Shown here: positions 12,146 through 23,097 of the stretch, in pieces
Numbering within the stretch: position 1 is the stretch's first letter
Layout: each line of letters opens with the position of its first letter
Assembly: GCA_039707655.1 (NCBI GenBank)
Contig: CM077670.1
Span: forward strand, 144,750,001 to 144,814,000
DNA length: 64,000 nucleotides
Source: Elymus sibiricus
Taxonomy: Eukaryota; Streptophyta; Magnoliopsida; Poales; Poaceae
Direction: 5' to 3'
Position numbers and translations under genes: made by a program
Notes under the pieces: model-generated
The model's input: the letters and a program-made list of their open reading frames with translations, nothing else
The model's database searches: none
Told to the model about the DNA's origin: nothing

Positions 12146-12260
12146 GTAATCTTCTTTCCAAGTATACTTGACTCTTTCTAATGCTTCTTCTTTTTGTTTT
12201 CTTGAACTTGATCTGAAATTCGAATTTTTCTTCCCTCTACTCCTTCTTCACCCTACAGAG
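12146..12260 (+). other. Intron 2 of the antisense ORF (115 bp)
   Basis: Donor GTAATC after CGCGTCATG, a long T/C-rich interior, and acceptor CCCTACAGAG. Two AGs are possible, and the one ending at 12260 keeps the reading frame (phase 0). GC content falls sharply compared with both exons. Confidence 0.6.
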
Positions 12261-13751
12261 CCAACTCCTCCGTAGGGGGAGGAGGCATCCGCAGAGAGAC
12301 ATGCTAAGAGTGCCGCCGATGAGGCCGCCAGGATTTCTGGCATGGAGGCCGCCGCGCCTGCCGCCGAGGAGGCCATGAAAACTCCCGAAGAAACGGTCCA
12401 GCCCCTTGGTGGCATATCTAGGCTTGCCATTACGGACGCTGAGATGGGAGAGGCCGGCACCGACAAGTCAAGTGTTGTCTCCCATCCTAGTGAATCCGAG
12501 GCGCAGGCCTTGATCAGCCTCCCAGAGTCTGTCCATCTGTAGTAGGAGTCTGAGGCCCTTAGCTCATCTGGTGCTGGGGAGCCTACTTTTGACGAAGTCA
12601 TCGCAGAGATCTTGGCACCCCTCTCCAACAGTGTCGCTGCGTCAGATGGTTCTGACGACAACACCGCGGATCTTGCCTTCCTGGCGACGATGTCTAGTGG
12701 CCTCAAGGATGTGCAATACCGCTACGGCAGGCATTGGGACGAACTGCACGCCCAACGGCAAGCCATAGGGTAGGCCGAGTAGAAACTGAGGAGAAAGGCG
12801 GAGGAAATCCGTGCCTGGCACAACGGCAAATTTCATGGCCTCAGGAGGCAAGAAGAGAAGCTTGACGCTGCCAAAGAAAAGGTAACGGCTCTGGACGGCA
12901 GGTTAGCGGAGTGCGAAGCGCAGCTTGCCGCTAAAGAAAGGGACCTTGCCTCCCGAGAAGAGGCTCTCGCCGCCAAGCAACGCGGCAAGGAGGAGGAGAT
13001 CCAGACTCTGCTTGTGCAGTGGACCCAAGAGCTAGAGGGCCATAACCAGGCCATCGACACTCTAACCCAGGCTCATGCCACCAAGCTCTCGGAGGCCGTC
13101 AAAGTCACGGAAGGCGCTGAGGCCGCCAAGGCAGAGTTGGAGTCCTAAGTGTCAAAGCTTGAAGAGGATCTCATCAACAAAACCCAAGAGTTCTCGACCA
13201 TCAACAACTCCTTGGCAGACCATAATTCAAAGCTCGCAACTCTGGAGAAGGACCTGGAGGTTGGCAGGGAAAAAGAGAGGGAGCTGCTGGAGAGCTGGGA
13301 AAAAGATAAGGCTGAGCGTGCCAATGCTGCGAACTCTTTCGAGGAGCACAAGAAAGCCATGGATCTGTGGACTGGTCACCTTGTCGATGTTGCCGAGCGT
13401 CTCGCTGCTCAGGTCAGCGTCATGGACAGAGAGGAGCATCGCTTCACAGTTGGTGAGCATGACTCTAGAAGCACCAGCCTCTCCCTCTTCTTCGACGGAC
13501 TCCTCAAGATACTGAAGAAACATCATGAGAAGAGATCCGCCAGCTTTGCCAACGAGTCTTGGAAGTTTTGCATCGAGGTCGTCTCCAAGATGCTCGTCAA
13601 AATTATCTGCCAGAATCCTGGCGTCGACGTCTCCAAAGCCTTCAAGGCCTTGCCGCCGGGGACGGACACCACAGCTGCTGAAAGGGCCATCATTCCCCTT
13701 ATCGACAAGATCAATCAGATCCCGAGGACTGAGGGTGATTGCAGGGATTAG

Positions 13752-14540
13752 CCTCCCTTGTCGTTCTTTGTTGCAGATGTAGTTTATGCACAAGACAAAT
13801 TTATCTTAGGTCAGACTGCACTTGGCTTTGATGTATTATAACATGTATTCAAGATGGATGTATGTGCGCTGTTCTCCTTATTCCGTTCTGTCTTTGCATG
13901 ATTTCTGTACCCTACGATTGGTGGAAGCTTGCCGGTGCGCACACCCTTGCCGTAAGTGCTTGAGGAGCGGGTCCTTAGCAGCTTGCCAGAAGTGTCGCTG
14001 CCGGCAAGGTCACGCTTGACGGTTACAATGTGGCTGCTTAGGTTGCTGAGCGGACTCGAAGCAAAGTAAGAGCACAGTCGATCACGACAAGGTTCTTTAG
14101 CATGCAGGTTTCTCATACAAAGGCCAAAGTCGTTCAAGGAGAATCGCAACTACAACAAAGAATTTATTTCAAAGTTTTGCAACTTAGCTCATTCCTTGTT
14201 GTACTTCTTGCTGTAGGGTGACATCTTGAACGCGTCCTTCGGTATCCATACCATCACTCTCCCCGGGAAACTTGTACGCGAGGAATCCTTCCTTCCTTTA
14301 AGAAAGAAAATAAAAGAGGAGGCTGGAACCTTGGCGGTTCGTTAATCACCTTATGCAAGGGAAAATGTAACACAAGACTGCCTGCAACACATAAATATAT
14401 ATGTATTTGACAAAGAATTGTGAAACATCTAACTTTTATTTATTTTGCACGGGATCTGCGCCCCGCTTTGTACAAAGGATTACCTGCCTTGATGGCAAAC
14501 TTGTACAAAAGAGGTTGCCGGGCAGCCCAGCAACCGCGCC
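13752..14540. other. Convergent 3' region between antisense gene and pol
   Basis: No credible gene. The left part would be the 3' UTR of the antisense gene. The rest lies downstream of the pol stop on the minus strand. It contains several GCTTGCCGG motifs like the LTR. Sense and antisense units end facing each other here. Confidence 0.6.
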
Positions 14541-15059
14541 TTATAGGTAAAACTTACGAAGATGCTCAATATTTCATGAGTTTAGCACCGGAGTGCCATC
14601 TTCGGTCTCTAGGTGGACTGTGCCGGGCCTAGTGACTCGTATTACCCGGTAAGGGCCTTCCCAATTTGGCGTCAACTTGTTTTTTATCCTTCGTGGATCG
14701 AATCTGACGAGGAACAAGGTCGCCTTTCTCAAGGTCCCTGGCTTTCACTTTGCGGCTAAGGCAGCGGCGCAAAGCTTGCTGGCACCGTGCAACACGGGCA
14801 GCAGCCTGGAAACGATCTTCCTCAAGGAGCGCGACATCGTCATGCCGCAGCTCATCTTGGTCCTCCTCATTAAAGGCCAAGACTCGAGGTGACCTGTGTT
14901 TGAGTTCCATGGGGAGTATTGCTTCTGCACCAAGGCTTGCTTCCTGACCTTCTGCTTGAGGGGTCTCGCATGGGGGCAGACAGTAAGGTGGTGCTCAGTT
15001 GCCCTCCTAAGAACTTCAGGGATGTCAGGTGCTTGCCGGGCAAGCACACTGGCATTCAC
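14541..15059 (-). pseudogene. pol remnant: start of RT region fused to integrase C-terminus
   Basis: Two pol pieces in different frames. 14930-15059 encodes the segment just before Gypsy RT (PDIPEVLRRATEHHLTV...KPLKQKVRK-like). 14541-14910 encodes the integrase tail, with SPRVLAFNEEDQDELRHD, an ARCQQALRR-like stretch, the KVKARDLEKGDLV motif and the HLETEDGTPVL ending. RT, RNase H and the integrase catalytic core are missing between them. The tail needs another frame change near 14650 and has a TGA where TGG is expected (NS-W-NIEHL). It follows the protease frame, from which it is separated by a TAG at 15087-15089. Non-functional. Confidence 0.75.
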
Positions 15060-15086
15060 CTGTAGGAAGGCAACGAGCTCGACTCC

Positions 15087-16193
15087 CTATTTGTTGCCGA
15101 GAGTGGCACTTTCAGAAAAAGTGCCACCCGTCCCATCCCCTTTCGCAAAAACTTGTTTGGTCGTGGATGCGGAAGCCTTGGTTCTCTTGCTCTTGCCCGT
15201 AGAGCTCTCTGGTACGTCCTTGACAGGCATGCTGCACTCTGAAGTGCGCTTTCCGGAGTCCTTCCCAGAGGTCTTGGCGGTCTTCTTCTCCTTTCCTTCC
15301 CCGGGAGCTTTGACGGCAGGGGCAAGCGCCTCGATGGCAGCTGTCGCCGTCGCCTCCCGGTCGAGCTTGTCAGTACAGATAATTGCATTCTTGTGGTTTG
15401 ACTTGATGGTGAGGACCCCCATCGGCCCCGGCATCTTGATGACGTTGTACGCATAGTGCGACGCGGCCATAAACTTTCCCAGGGCTGGGCGGCCCAGAAT
15501 CCCATTGTACGGTAGTGGCATCTTGATGACGTCAAAGGTAATCTTCTCCATCTGATAGTTGAGCTCGCTGCCGAACGTGACTGGCAACGTGACTTGGCCC
15601 TTCGGCTTGTTCCTCCCCGGACTGATCCCTTGGAAATTGCCCGTCCACTCGAGATCCTTGTCGGGGATCTGCAGCCTCTTGATCACATCTGGGAAGATCA
15701 AGTTCAAGCCAGCCCCACCGTCAACCAGCATCTTTGTCACCTTGAGGTTGCGAATTGTTGGTGAGTCCAACAATGGCAAGCACCCGACCGCAGTGGTGCG
15801 ATCAGGGTGGTCCTCGGCGTCAAAGACGATGGGCGAGTGTGACCACATGAGTGGCTTCTGTGCCTCCATCACCGGCTCTGCTGCATTGACTTCGCAGATC
15901 CACTGCTTTAGTTGCAGATGCGAGGAGTGCAAAGATGCGCCTCCGTCAACACACATGGCATCCACCGCACTTTGGAATTCCTCGCCGGACCCGCTTCCGT
16001 CTTCATCACTATCATCCTCTTCTTGCTGGCCCTGAGCAGCCTTCTCTTTTGGCTGCTTGGCCTTGCCGCGGCAGCCTCCGCGGCCACCATGGTCTTGCTT
16101 GTCGTACCCACTAGCACCATCTTGGGCCTTCTCCTTGTCTCGCTTCTCATACTCTTGCTTTTGCTTTCGGCAAGTTGCTCTACTTGCCAGCAT
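15087..16193 (-). pseudogene. Gypsy gag C-terminal tail and aspartic protease
   Basis: A 368-codon open frame. The first ~85 residues are Lys/Gln/Glu-rich and correspond to the basic C-terminal tail of gag. The retropepsin-like domain follows at roughly residues 130-260, with KMLVDGGAGLNLIF (DGG replacing the usual DTG/DSG, as in many plant Gypsy proteases) and the closing YNGILGRPAL motif. The last 100 residues are the Lys/Thr/Ser-rich linker toward RT. It should be continuous with gag upstream, but a frame shift near 16190 separates them. It ends at a TAG at 15087, in frame with the RT-proximal segment, where Gln would fit. Confidence 0.75.
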
Positions 16194-17842
16194 TGTTGGA
16201 GATCGTGGCCCTTAGTGCAGTGGATCTTGCAGTATGGCCCGCAGGTCTTGCCGGCCTTCTCGCCTGCCGCAGCTTCCCGGCAAGCATCGCACCCAGCAAC
16301 CTCCTTGTCGGGGATGTCTGCCTTCGACTTCTTGGTGGCACTGGTGTCGCCAGAGCTCTCGACGGCCAGTACAGTCTTGTTCTTGCGCTTTCTATTGCGC
16401 TTCCTCTTCTTCTTCTGTGGGGTTGACACGTCGTTGTCCTCGGAATCGACGTCTGCACCCGCATCTTCCCCGGGGAGTCGCCTCCCTTCCTCAGCACGTG
16501 CACATCTATCCTCCAAGGTGTACAGATCGTTGATGGTCTTGACCTGCTCGACATTCATCTCTGACCGCATTCTGTGGTTGCGCACATTCGTGTGGAACGC
16601 GGCAACAACAACTGCGGGATAGATGTCGGGGTTGTTGTGGTGCGCACGGCTGAACCGTTGTATGTACTTGCGGAGGTTCTCTCCATCCCTTTGGGGGATC
16701 ACCTGCAAATCGCTGGGCTGACCCGGGAGCTTGTGGCCACCCTGGTAAGCGCCAACGAAATGGTGGCACAGATCCTCCCAAGAAGAGATGGAGCCCTCAT
16801 GCAGGTTCATCAACCACGACCTGACGTTGGGCCGAAGTGCCAACGGGAAGTCGTTGGCAAGCACTTTCTCGTCCCGTCCCCCGGCAGCCTCCACCGCGAT
16901 GGTGTAGATGCCAAGGAACTTGGCTGGGTTGAGCGTGCCGTCATACTTGTCGGGCAGCTCTGGCTTGAAGGCTCAGGTGGACGGCCAGCGAACTTGCCGC
17001 AGCTCACGAGTAAACGTTGGGCACCCCACATCGTAGGGCAAGTACCCAGCGGCTACCGGAGCGAGCGCGTTCACCGCCGGCCCGACACGGTCGTCAGATT
17101 GATGACGTGCTTCCTGGCGCCGCTCGATCTTCGTGCGGGTGTCTTCGTCGCACCGCTCGTGGAGCACTTGGCACTGATCTTGGCGGCACCGTGGATCCGA
17201 CGAAGCCATGGACATCACGTCATGGTCATCTGATCTGTGGGCTGGCCGCGGTGATGGTGGGGGGTGGCGAGGCGACTGCACCGTCTGCGCGGCATCTCTG
17301 GCAAGGTAGCCGGAGGGTCCTGCCGGCATGGTGGGTGGTTGCCGCGAGGGCCCCACGTCTTGTGTCTTGCCGTGATCGGCAAAACTGATGAGGCTCTTAA
17401 GGGTGGCTCGCCATTCGTCCATCTTGTCTGGGCTTGGCAGGAAGTTCAAAAGTATTTGGACCCGCGCCATGGCCTCGGCCGCTATGGTCGTCATGGTTGG
17501 GAGCACAGAACGAGGCGTCGCTCGACTCCTGGCGGAGCCAGAAGGAGCTTCGTTACGTCCGTTCTGCCGTGGCTCATGCTCGCCAACAGGCGGACGTGGT
17601 GGTGGCGGCGGCGCTCCATGAGCAATCGGAAGTTGCTACATGGGGATCCCGCCTTGCGGTCGTCTGGAACCGCCAGCAACATGGGGGAGCGTGTCGTGCC
17701 CATCTTGCGATGGTCGCCGCGTATGCCTCCCCACGCCATTGTTGGACGCCGCCGCTACGTTCTGAGACGTTGCGGCGGCTGGGTTCTGGGTGGCAGCAGT
17801 ATGAATTATATTACTATGGGAGCACCAAGAAGACTTGCCCAC
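15908..17842 (-). pseudogene. Gypsy gag polyprotein, frameshifted
   Basis: The longest frame (15908-16894) contains the retrotransposon gag core: LRPNVRSWLMNLHEGSIS, then WEDLCHHFVGAYQGG, then ENLRKYIQRFSRAHH. A basic KKKRKRNRKRKNK stretch and a Cys/His cluster (CGPYCKIHCTKGHDLQQC) follow. The N-terminal region is spread over other frames at 16973-17506 and 17491-17842. At least two frame shifts are needed, near 16970 and 17490. Gag would form the cytoplasmic particle. The left end of the LARD begins 14 bases beyond the N-terminal frame, so any gag start further upstream is lost. Confidence 0.75.
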
Positions 17843-17855
17843 TTAGAAGTACGCC

Positions 17856-20045
17856 TTCTGGTTTCGGCCCAGATTACGTTTTCTCTGTTGGAAAACGTAC
17901 TTACAGAAGTACGCCTTCTGTTTTCAGACGCCAGCGCCGAAACCCTTATATAGCGGAGCTTCGTCCGTTAAGGCCAGAAAAGAACAGATTTTTTATTCGA
18001 TTTCTGCCTAACGAACGAACGGCCGTAACTCGGCAACTGTGACTCCGATTCAGGTGATTCCAAAGCCCACGATCTCAGTTCATCGATCCCGTTCCGATGG
18101 TATCATTTTCATGAGGTTGTCACACTATGAAAATGCCCATTTTGCCCCTGCCCTTAAAACAGCTCCGCCGGGAGGGAAACTTTTCCGGCGATTCTTTCTG
18201 CGAGTTCATCGCACCTCTCCCCGGTGAATCCTTCATCCCCAGGCAAGCTTTAACAGCCACTTGCATGATGGCATTGCAGTAGCCATGGTTTTCACTTGAA
18301 TATTTAAATAATTGTTTGCTCATTTAATAATTTTTGAATGCTTCGAATATGCTTGTGAATCCATGCTCATTGCTTATGCCATGTTCATTTTCATCTAGTA
18401 AGTGATATGATTAATTGCTAATGATATTCTAGTCATGTTTTATTCTTGTAATTATTTCATGCTAGTAATAATGATATGCTCACATGCAGTATTCCCGTCT
18501 GTTATGAAAGTACTTGTAATATGCATGATTATCGCTATGCCATGCTCATTTGCATCCCATAGAATAAATGATTCATCATCGTTCATGTCATGATGGTAAA
18601 TGGTTATGTTGCCCATCCATGGTTACACTGATATCATGCTCATATGCATTGTTATTTCATCATGTTATTTTATTGTGACTCAGCTCATCACCATTCAAGT
18701 TGAACCTGACATTAATCGAACTTGAACAAATCTGTTGGCTGAGTCATGGTGCCACTGAATCGAGCTAATCAGTGCAGCCACACTTGCCTTATGGGGGGGG
18801 CTGATTCGATCTATTGTCATGCCTCTCACCGGTGCCTCCAACTAGGGAAGGTTATGCGCGCACTACCCTGATCAGGTAGGCGGCCATAAGCCTTGTGCCC
18901 GAGTTGTTTGCGCGCAGTTGTCCCCATTTGGGACGAGTTTGTTTTGTTGGGCCACGACGGTGGCAGCCACGAAGGTGGCGGATGTCACGAGTTGACACCG
19001 GGGTGACCCAGGACATAGCCCAAAGGGGAGTTTGTCGGGAGTGGCCGGGAGAGTGTCATGCAATAGATTGGTTTTGTCGGAATGTCATTGGTCCACCCGA
19101 ATGGGAGCTCGAGGCCATGAGTTCCGTAGTGTGGGTACAGTGTACTAACCTCTGCAGAGTGTATAATATATCGATAGCCGCGTCCTCGGTCATGGACACA
19201 GTTCGTAGTAGGTCACACTATGGGTCAATAGAAATAATAACCTGAATAATAACAACCCTGGTTCCATGAGAAAAGAAGTTGGTTGATCTTTTTGTGGTCA
19301 TGCGATGACCACAGGTAGAGATCAAGCTCCGTGTGATCGAGTGATGATCACGATGGTATAGTTGATACCGAGCTTGGTTGATCCTGAGGTGATCGAGTGA
19401 TGATCACGATGGTAAGTTTGTGGTGACAAAATAACCTCCGAGCAGAGTAAGTTGGTCCATGAGACCTTAAATGTCGACCCCTATGCATGCTAGTTCTGGT
19501 GTCATCCTGTTCATATCATATGTTGTTGCCATGCTCATGTTGATGCCCTGCTGATGTTGTTGCCATGCTCATATTGTTCTAGTAGTATCGTGTTCATCTT
19601 TGATGATTAACTTGTAAATGCCATGTTGTTGTATGTCTTGATTGCTTTGGTTGCTGTGAGCTTGCGAGTACATTCAAAGTACTCACCTGGCGTGTCATGC
19701 CAGATTGCAGGTGATGCTGTGATTGATTGCCTATCGAGGATTCCGAGGTTGCGCTCTAGGATACGTCCCAGCCAGAGTCCCTGTGGAGTGGAGTTCATCA
19801 CCATCGTCGTTGTTCCGCTGCTAGCATTTATTCCGCTTCGAGGTGTTCCGCTGCTAGCATAGAGCTACCTTAGCAGGTGAAGTGTCGCCGTGCCCCTGTA
19901 ACCTTTGTAATATCGGACCCCTGTACCTCGTTTATTCTTAATAAAGAGCTGATTTGTTCTATGCCAAGTAGTGCCGTATTCCAGAAGACTTGATCTCTGG
20001 GCTGGAATATGGGGTGTTCCGGTCTCTCTGAGCCGGGGTGCCACA
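17856..20045 (+). repeat. LARD 5' LTR, 3' half only
   Basis: Matches 25362-27557 almost throughout, from TTCGGCCCAGATTACG to GTGCCACA. TATA-like TTATATAG at 17946-17953 and AATAAA at 19940-19945. Near 18957 it has one copy of a 15-bp GGTGGCAGCCACAAA-like unit where the 3' LTR has two. The left limit is a deletion junction with Gypsy gag sequence. Confidence 0.82.
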
Positions 20046-20050
20046 AGACT

Positions 20051-20068
20051 TGGTATCAGAGCAGATCT
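20051..20068 (+). other. LARD primer-binding site (initiator tRNA-Met)
   Basis: TGGTATCAGAGCAGATCT begins five bases after the LTR end. The first 13 bases are the standard complement of the initiator tRNA-Met 3' end used by many plant LTR elements. Confidence 0.85.
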
Positions 20069-21208
20069 GGCTGTAGGATGCCCTAGTCAGCGCGAGCGTT
20101 AGAAACCGGTAGTTCAGAGTCTAGCTTGCTTGTTGCTTTTGGCTGTTGCATTTGTTTGCTGCATAGCATGCATATAGACTTGTTATTTTGTCACTAACGG
20201 CTGATCTTGTGAGTGTAGGTGGCATCGGTTTCGATCCACTACCTGCACCCTCCAGTCTTGCATACTCGTTCTTTGGTGTTTGGTGTCATCTCTGTCCCAG
20301 CGGAGTGATGCCGAGGTACCTAGTGGTGTCGATCATTTGCAGGATTGATGCACAGGTATCGCACCAATATATTCTTTTCAGCCACACCCATCGTTTCGGT
20401 GGTAGAAGTGTTTCTACCCTGGATCTTGCCATCCAACTAGCCGTTTGGCAACCCTTACTGGTGTTGGTTATTAGAAAAGGGCAATGCCAGCAAACCCTGC
20501 TTTCCACCGCTATCCTACCCTATCACCCATTTTCTGGACGAGTATGGTTCCCTTCCGTACGCTTGATGATAATATGGCCGTGACATCCGTGTCTCGCTAC
20601 ATGATCACCAAGTCCGTCCTCACCGCTAAGCCCGTCCAGATGCAACCGGTGCTGAGCCAGCGTTTGGTGTAGCTCTGTTTACACCAACCCCTCCACATGT
20701 TGATTCACTTTCGTGCACACCGCCACAGCATGTTAGACCGTAGTACCGGAGTTTCCTCGAGAATTGTGTGCTTAAGTAGGCATGCATAGTGAGGAGAATA
20801 GCTATAAAATGTGATGTTGATTGTATGTAATCTTAATGTTGTGTGTGCTTTTGTTTTAGTCGTTTCTTTTGGCTTCTTTCTTTGGGCCTTCGGTGTTACC
20901 TTATTTCCCCTTATGAAAATTGCTCATCAACTGACACCGGACTCGAAGAATCAGTAAAGATTTCAAATATGTTGAAGCGCAGCTAACAGTATGGAATTCT
21001 CAGTCGACTGCATTATATTGAGAATATTCGGTTTGAATACAAATGATATTCTGGAATAACTATCAGCATCAAGACTGCCTCAGTGTGCAACCATCACAAT
21101 CGTAATGAACCAGCTGGAAGACAATTTGTGTGCAAGACAACAGTACGTTTCCGGTCAAAGGATGATCAAGGATATATAAATGGCATTCAGTCCGCATATC
21201 ACCTAGAG

Positions 21209-21490
21209 AAGCTTCTGGTGTAAGCAACCCAGTCTTTCTCCACACGCTACCAGGGAAGCTTACGACGCAAGGTTTCGCAGTCTTCCTCAGTACGACATGT
21301 GGATAACTTCCAGTGTAAGATACCCAGTCATCTTCAGTAAGCCACCGCAGAAAGCTTCCAGCATAAGGTACCGAATCGTCCTCAGTAAGCAACCAAGGGA
21401 GAATCTTCTGAAGCACAGTACACAGTCTTCCTCAGCACGCTACTCTCAGATAGCTTCCAACACAAGCTATCCAGTCTTCGTCAGTACAAC
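21209..21490. repeat. ~48-bp tandem array, six copies
   Basis: Degenerate copies starting near 21209, 21257, 21306, 21353, 21402 and 21452, built around AGCTTCCAG.(A/G)TAAG and CAGTCTTCCTCAGTA. Located in the LARD interior between PBS and PPT. Possibly an RNA structural or packaging region, which is inference only. Confidence 0.65.
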
Positions 21491-21996
21491 ACTACAAACA
21501 TTTATCGACTTTGGTACGGGATGTTACACGGTCAGTGGGCAGAGTATCTCAAGAATCAGGTTCATGACGGTTTGATCAGAAACACGAGCTAGTCAAGACA
21601 CAAGTGTCTGCCCCGGGAATCAAATGTTCAGCTACACAGCCTCTCATATTTATTGTGAGCATGCTGCCCAGGTCATGCAAGTCACTCGTACGATGAGGCC
21701 AACACGGGGAGAATCCAACAAATCAGTGAGTATGTAAGAGGAAGAAAGCCAGTATACACCTCAGTGTGATGCAATGACTGACAAGCTATGAAGCAAGACA
21801 ACTTTGGGACAACAAATCCTGACAGTGGATATCAAGGCCAGCTTCCTCACACCCGACAAAGTGATATCGTTAAACCTCTGTCACTGTCATGTATGATTGA
21901 CCACAATAGTGAGCTCTGTCCAAGTAACTGTGAACCTGGCATATGACCCTGATGAACCCTTTCTTACCTTTTTCCTGGCAGCGGCACCACGCCTGC

Positions 21997-22260
21997 GTTC
22001 TGAGCTGCTTTCGGCCGTTCAGGGTGGATGCCGCCTTTATATTTCTCTTTTCAACAACTGACCCGTGTTCTGAGCTGCTTTTCGGCCGTCTCGGGCAGCT
22101 GTTGAGTTTCTTTTTGTAGTAGTGACCCTATGCTCTGAGTTGTTCTTCGGCCGTCTTAGGGAACTGCTACATTCTTCTTATCAACACTGCCTCATGCTTT
22201 GAGCTGCTTTTCAGCCGTCATGAGCCAGGGTTGAGTTATTTCAGTAATGTCCCAGATATG
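21997..22260. repeat. ~66-bp tandem array, four copies
   Basis: Copies start at 21997, 22067, 22132 and about 22196, each with TCTGAGCTGCTTTTCGGCCG followed by a T-rich spacer. Periods 70, 65 and 64. Non-coding, LARD interior. Confidence 0.75.
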
Positions 22261-23084
22261 AGTTGTAAAGACCGTTCTGGTGGTTACTGATTTATTTGCC
22301 GATTTCAAGCAAAGGTTCGAATGATCATTGCCCCACAGCTCGAGAGATGATAAACTTGCCAGTTAAACGTTGCTGCACTGCCTGAGGATAAGGATAAGGT
22401 ATGCCTGCCGGAATATTGCACCTGACAATACCAATGGTCACACGAAGGATTAAGTACAAACATGGCCAAGCTCTTTCAGCAAAAGATTCAGAAGGAGAAA
22501 ACAATAATGAAGGAGCAAGACCGGCAATACAGCTATGATAATTGTTGCATGAACCACATGGTATGGATTTGATACTCAAGACAGCGAAGCCAGCCAAGAT
22601 CATTCAGAACTCCCTACAAGTAGTCAGATTCCGTCAAGAGAATGGTTATGACTCTCAGCATTGTTTTGAACCTCGAGGACATGCATCTACTCGAGTAACC
22701 CGATGCAAGGAGTAAATGTTTTGTGCCCACCGAGGAAATTTGTTCACAACTCCATCCAATACTATCAGTGCTGGATACACAAATGGCACGTCAAATGGGA
22801 ATCACTCCCGGACTTATGGAAATTCCAGTCATGATAATATTAGATAATCCAACAGACATAAAAGAATGGGAGTCAGAGCAAGGATGAACATATGAAGGAA
22901 GGCCTGTCAGAATGTGGGGTACAGTGAAGCAAACCACCCCAGAGCAAGGCAGTCAGTCATGTGAAATTCAGTGGGAACAATTTATAAAGGAAAAAGGATA
23001 CCCGAGTTGGAAACGGTTTCCTTAAGTCAAAATATTCATACTTGTTCCCTGAGCATCCAAATCTCGAGGACGAGATTTATCGTA

Positions 23085-23097
23085 AGGGGGGTGGGTT
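23085..23097 (+). other. LARD polypurine tract
   Basis: AGGGGGGTGGGTT immediately before the 3' LTR start TGTAACACC. Expected primer for plus-strand DNA synthesis. Confidence 0.75.

Larger units (their letters stand above)
10003..13751 (+). pseudogene. Antisense extra ORF of the Gypsy element (PF04195-like plus coiled coil)
   Basis: Gene antisense to gag-pol. The N-terminal part (about 10100-10800) resembles the grass 'putative gypsy type transposon' domain, with FAGYFYCGLCLPFSAFF, LTPNAV-like and FAHLCENFVGI segments. A strongly acidic linker follows (11200-11340), and the last ~1 kb (12790-13500) is a long Glu/Lys/Ala-rich coiled coil. Two GT-AG introns fit (11679-11762 and 12146-12260) and keep the frame. 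In-frame stops are TAG at 10075, 10540, 10549, 10801, 11554, 12273, 12540, 12543, 12771 and 12780, and TAA at 13146. A frame shift lies near the G run at about 11805. Final stop near 13749. Function of this family is unknown; expression from its own promoter is inferred. Confidence 0.7.
20046..23097 (+). other. LARD interior, non-coding
   Basis: About 3.05 kb with no conserved ORF. It contains the PBS, two short tandem arrays (21209-21490 and 21997-22260), and near the end the phrase CTCGAGGACGAGATTTAT just before the PPT, a phrase common before TGTAACACC-type LTRs of plant Gypsy elements. Open frames such as 20188-20583 have no recognisable domain. The RNA would have to be packaged by proteins from another element. 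Confidence 0.75.

Noticed and set aside
15912..16622. 236-codon plus-strand ORF opposite gag
   Set aside because: Leu/Ser-rich complement of the Lys/Glu-rich gag; the minus strand carries the gag motifs.
20188..20583. 131-codon ORF in the LARD interior
   Set aside because: No domain, and no capsid or enzyme motif anywhere in the interior.
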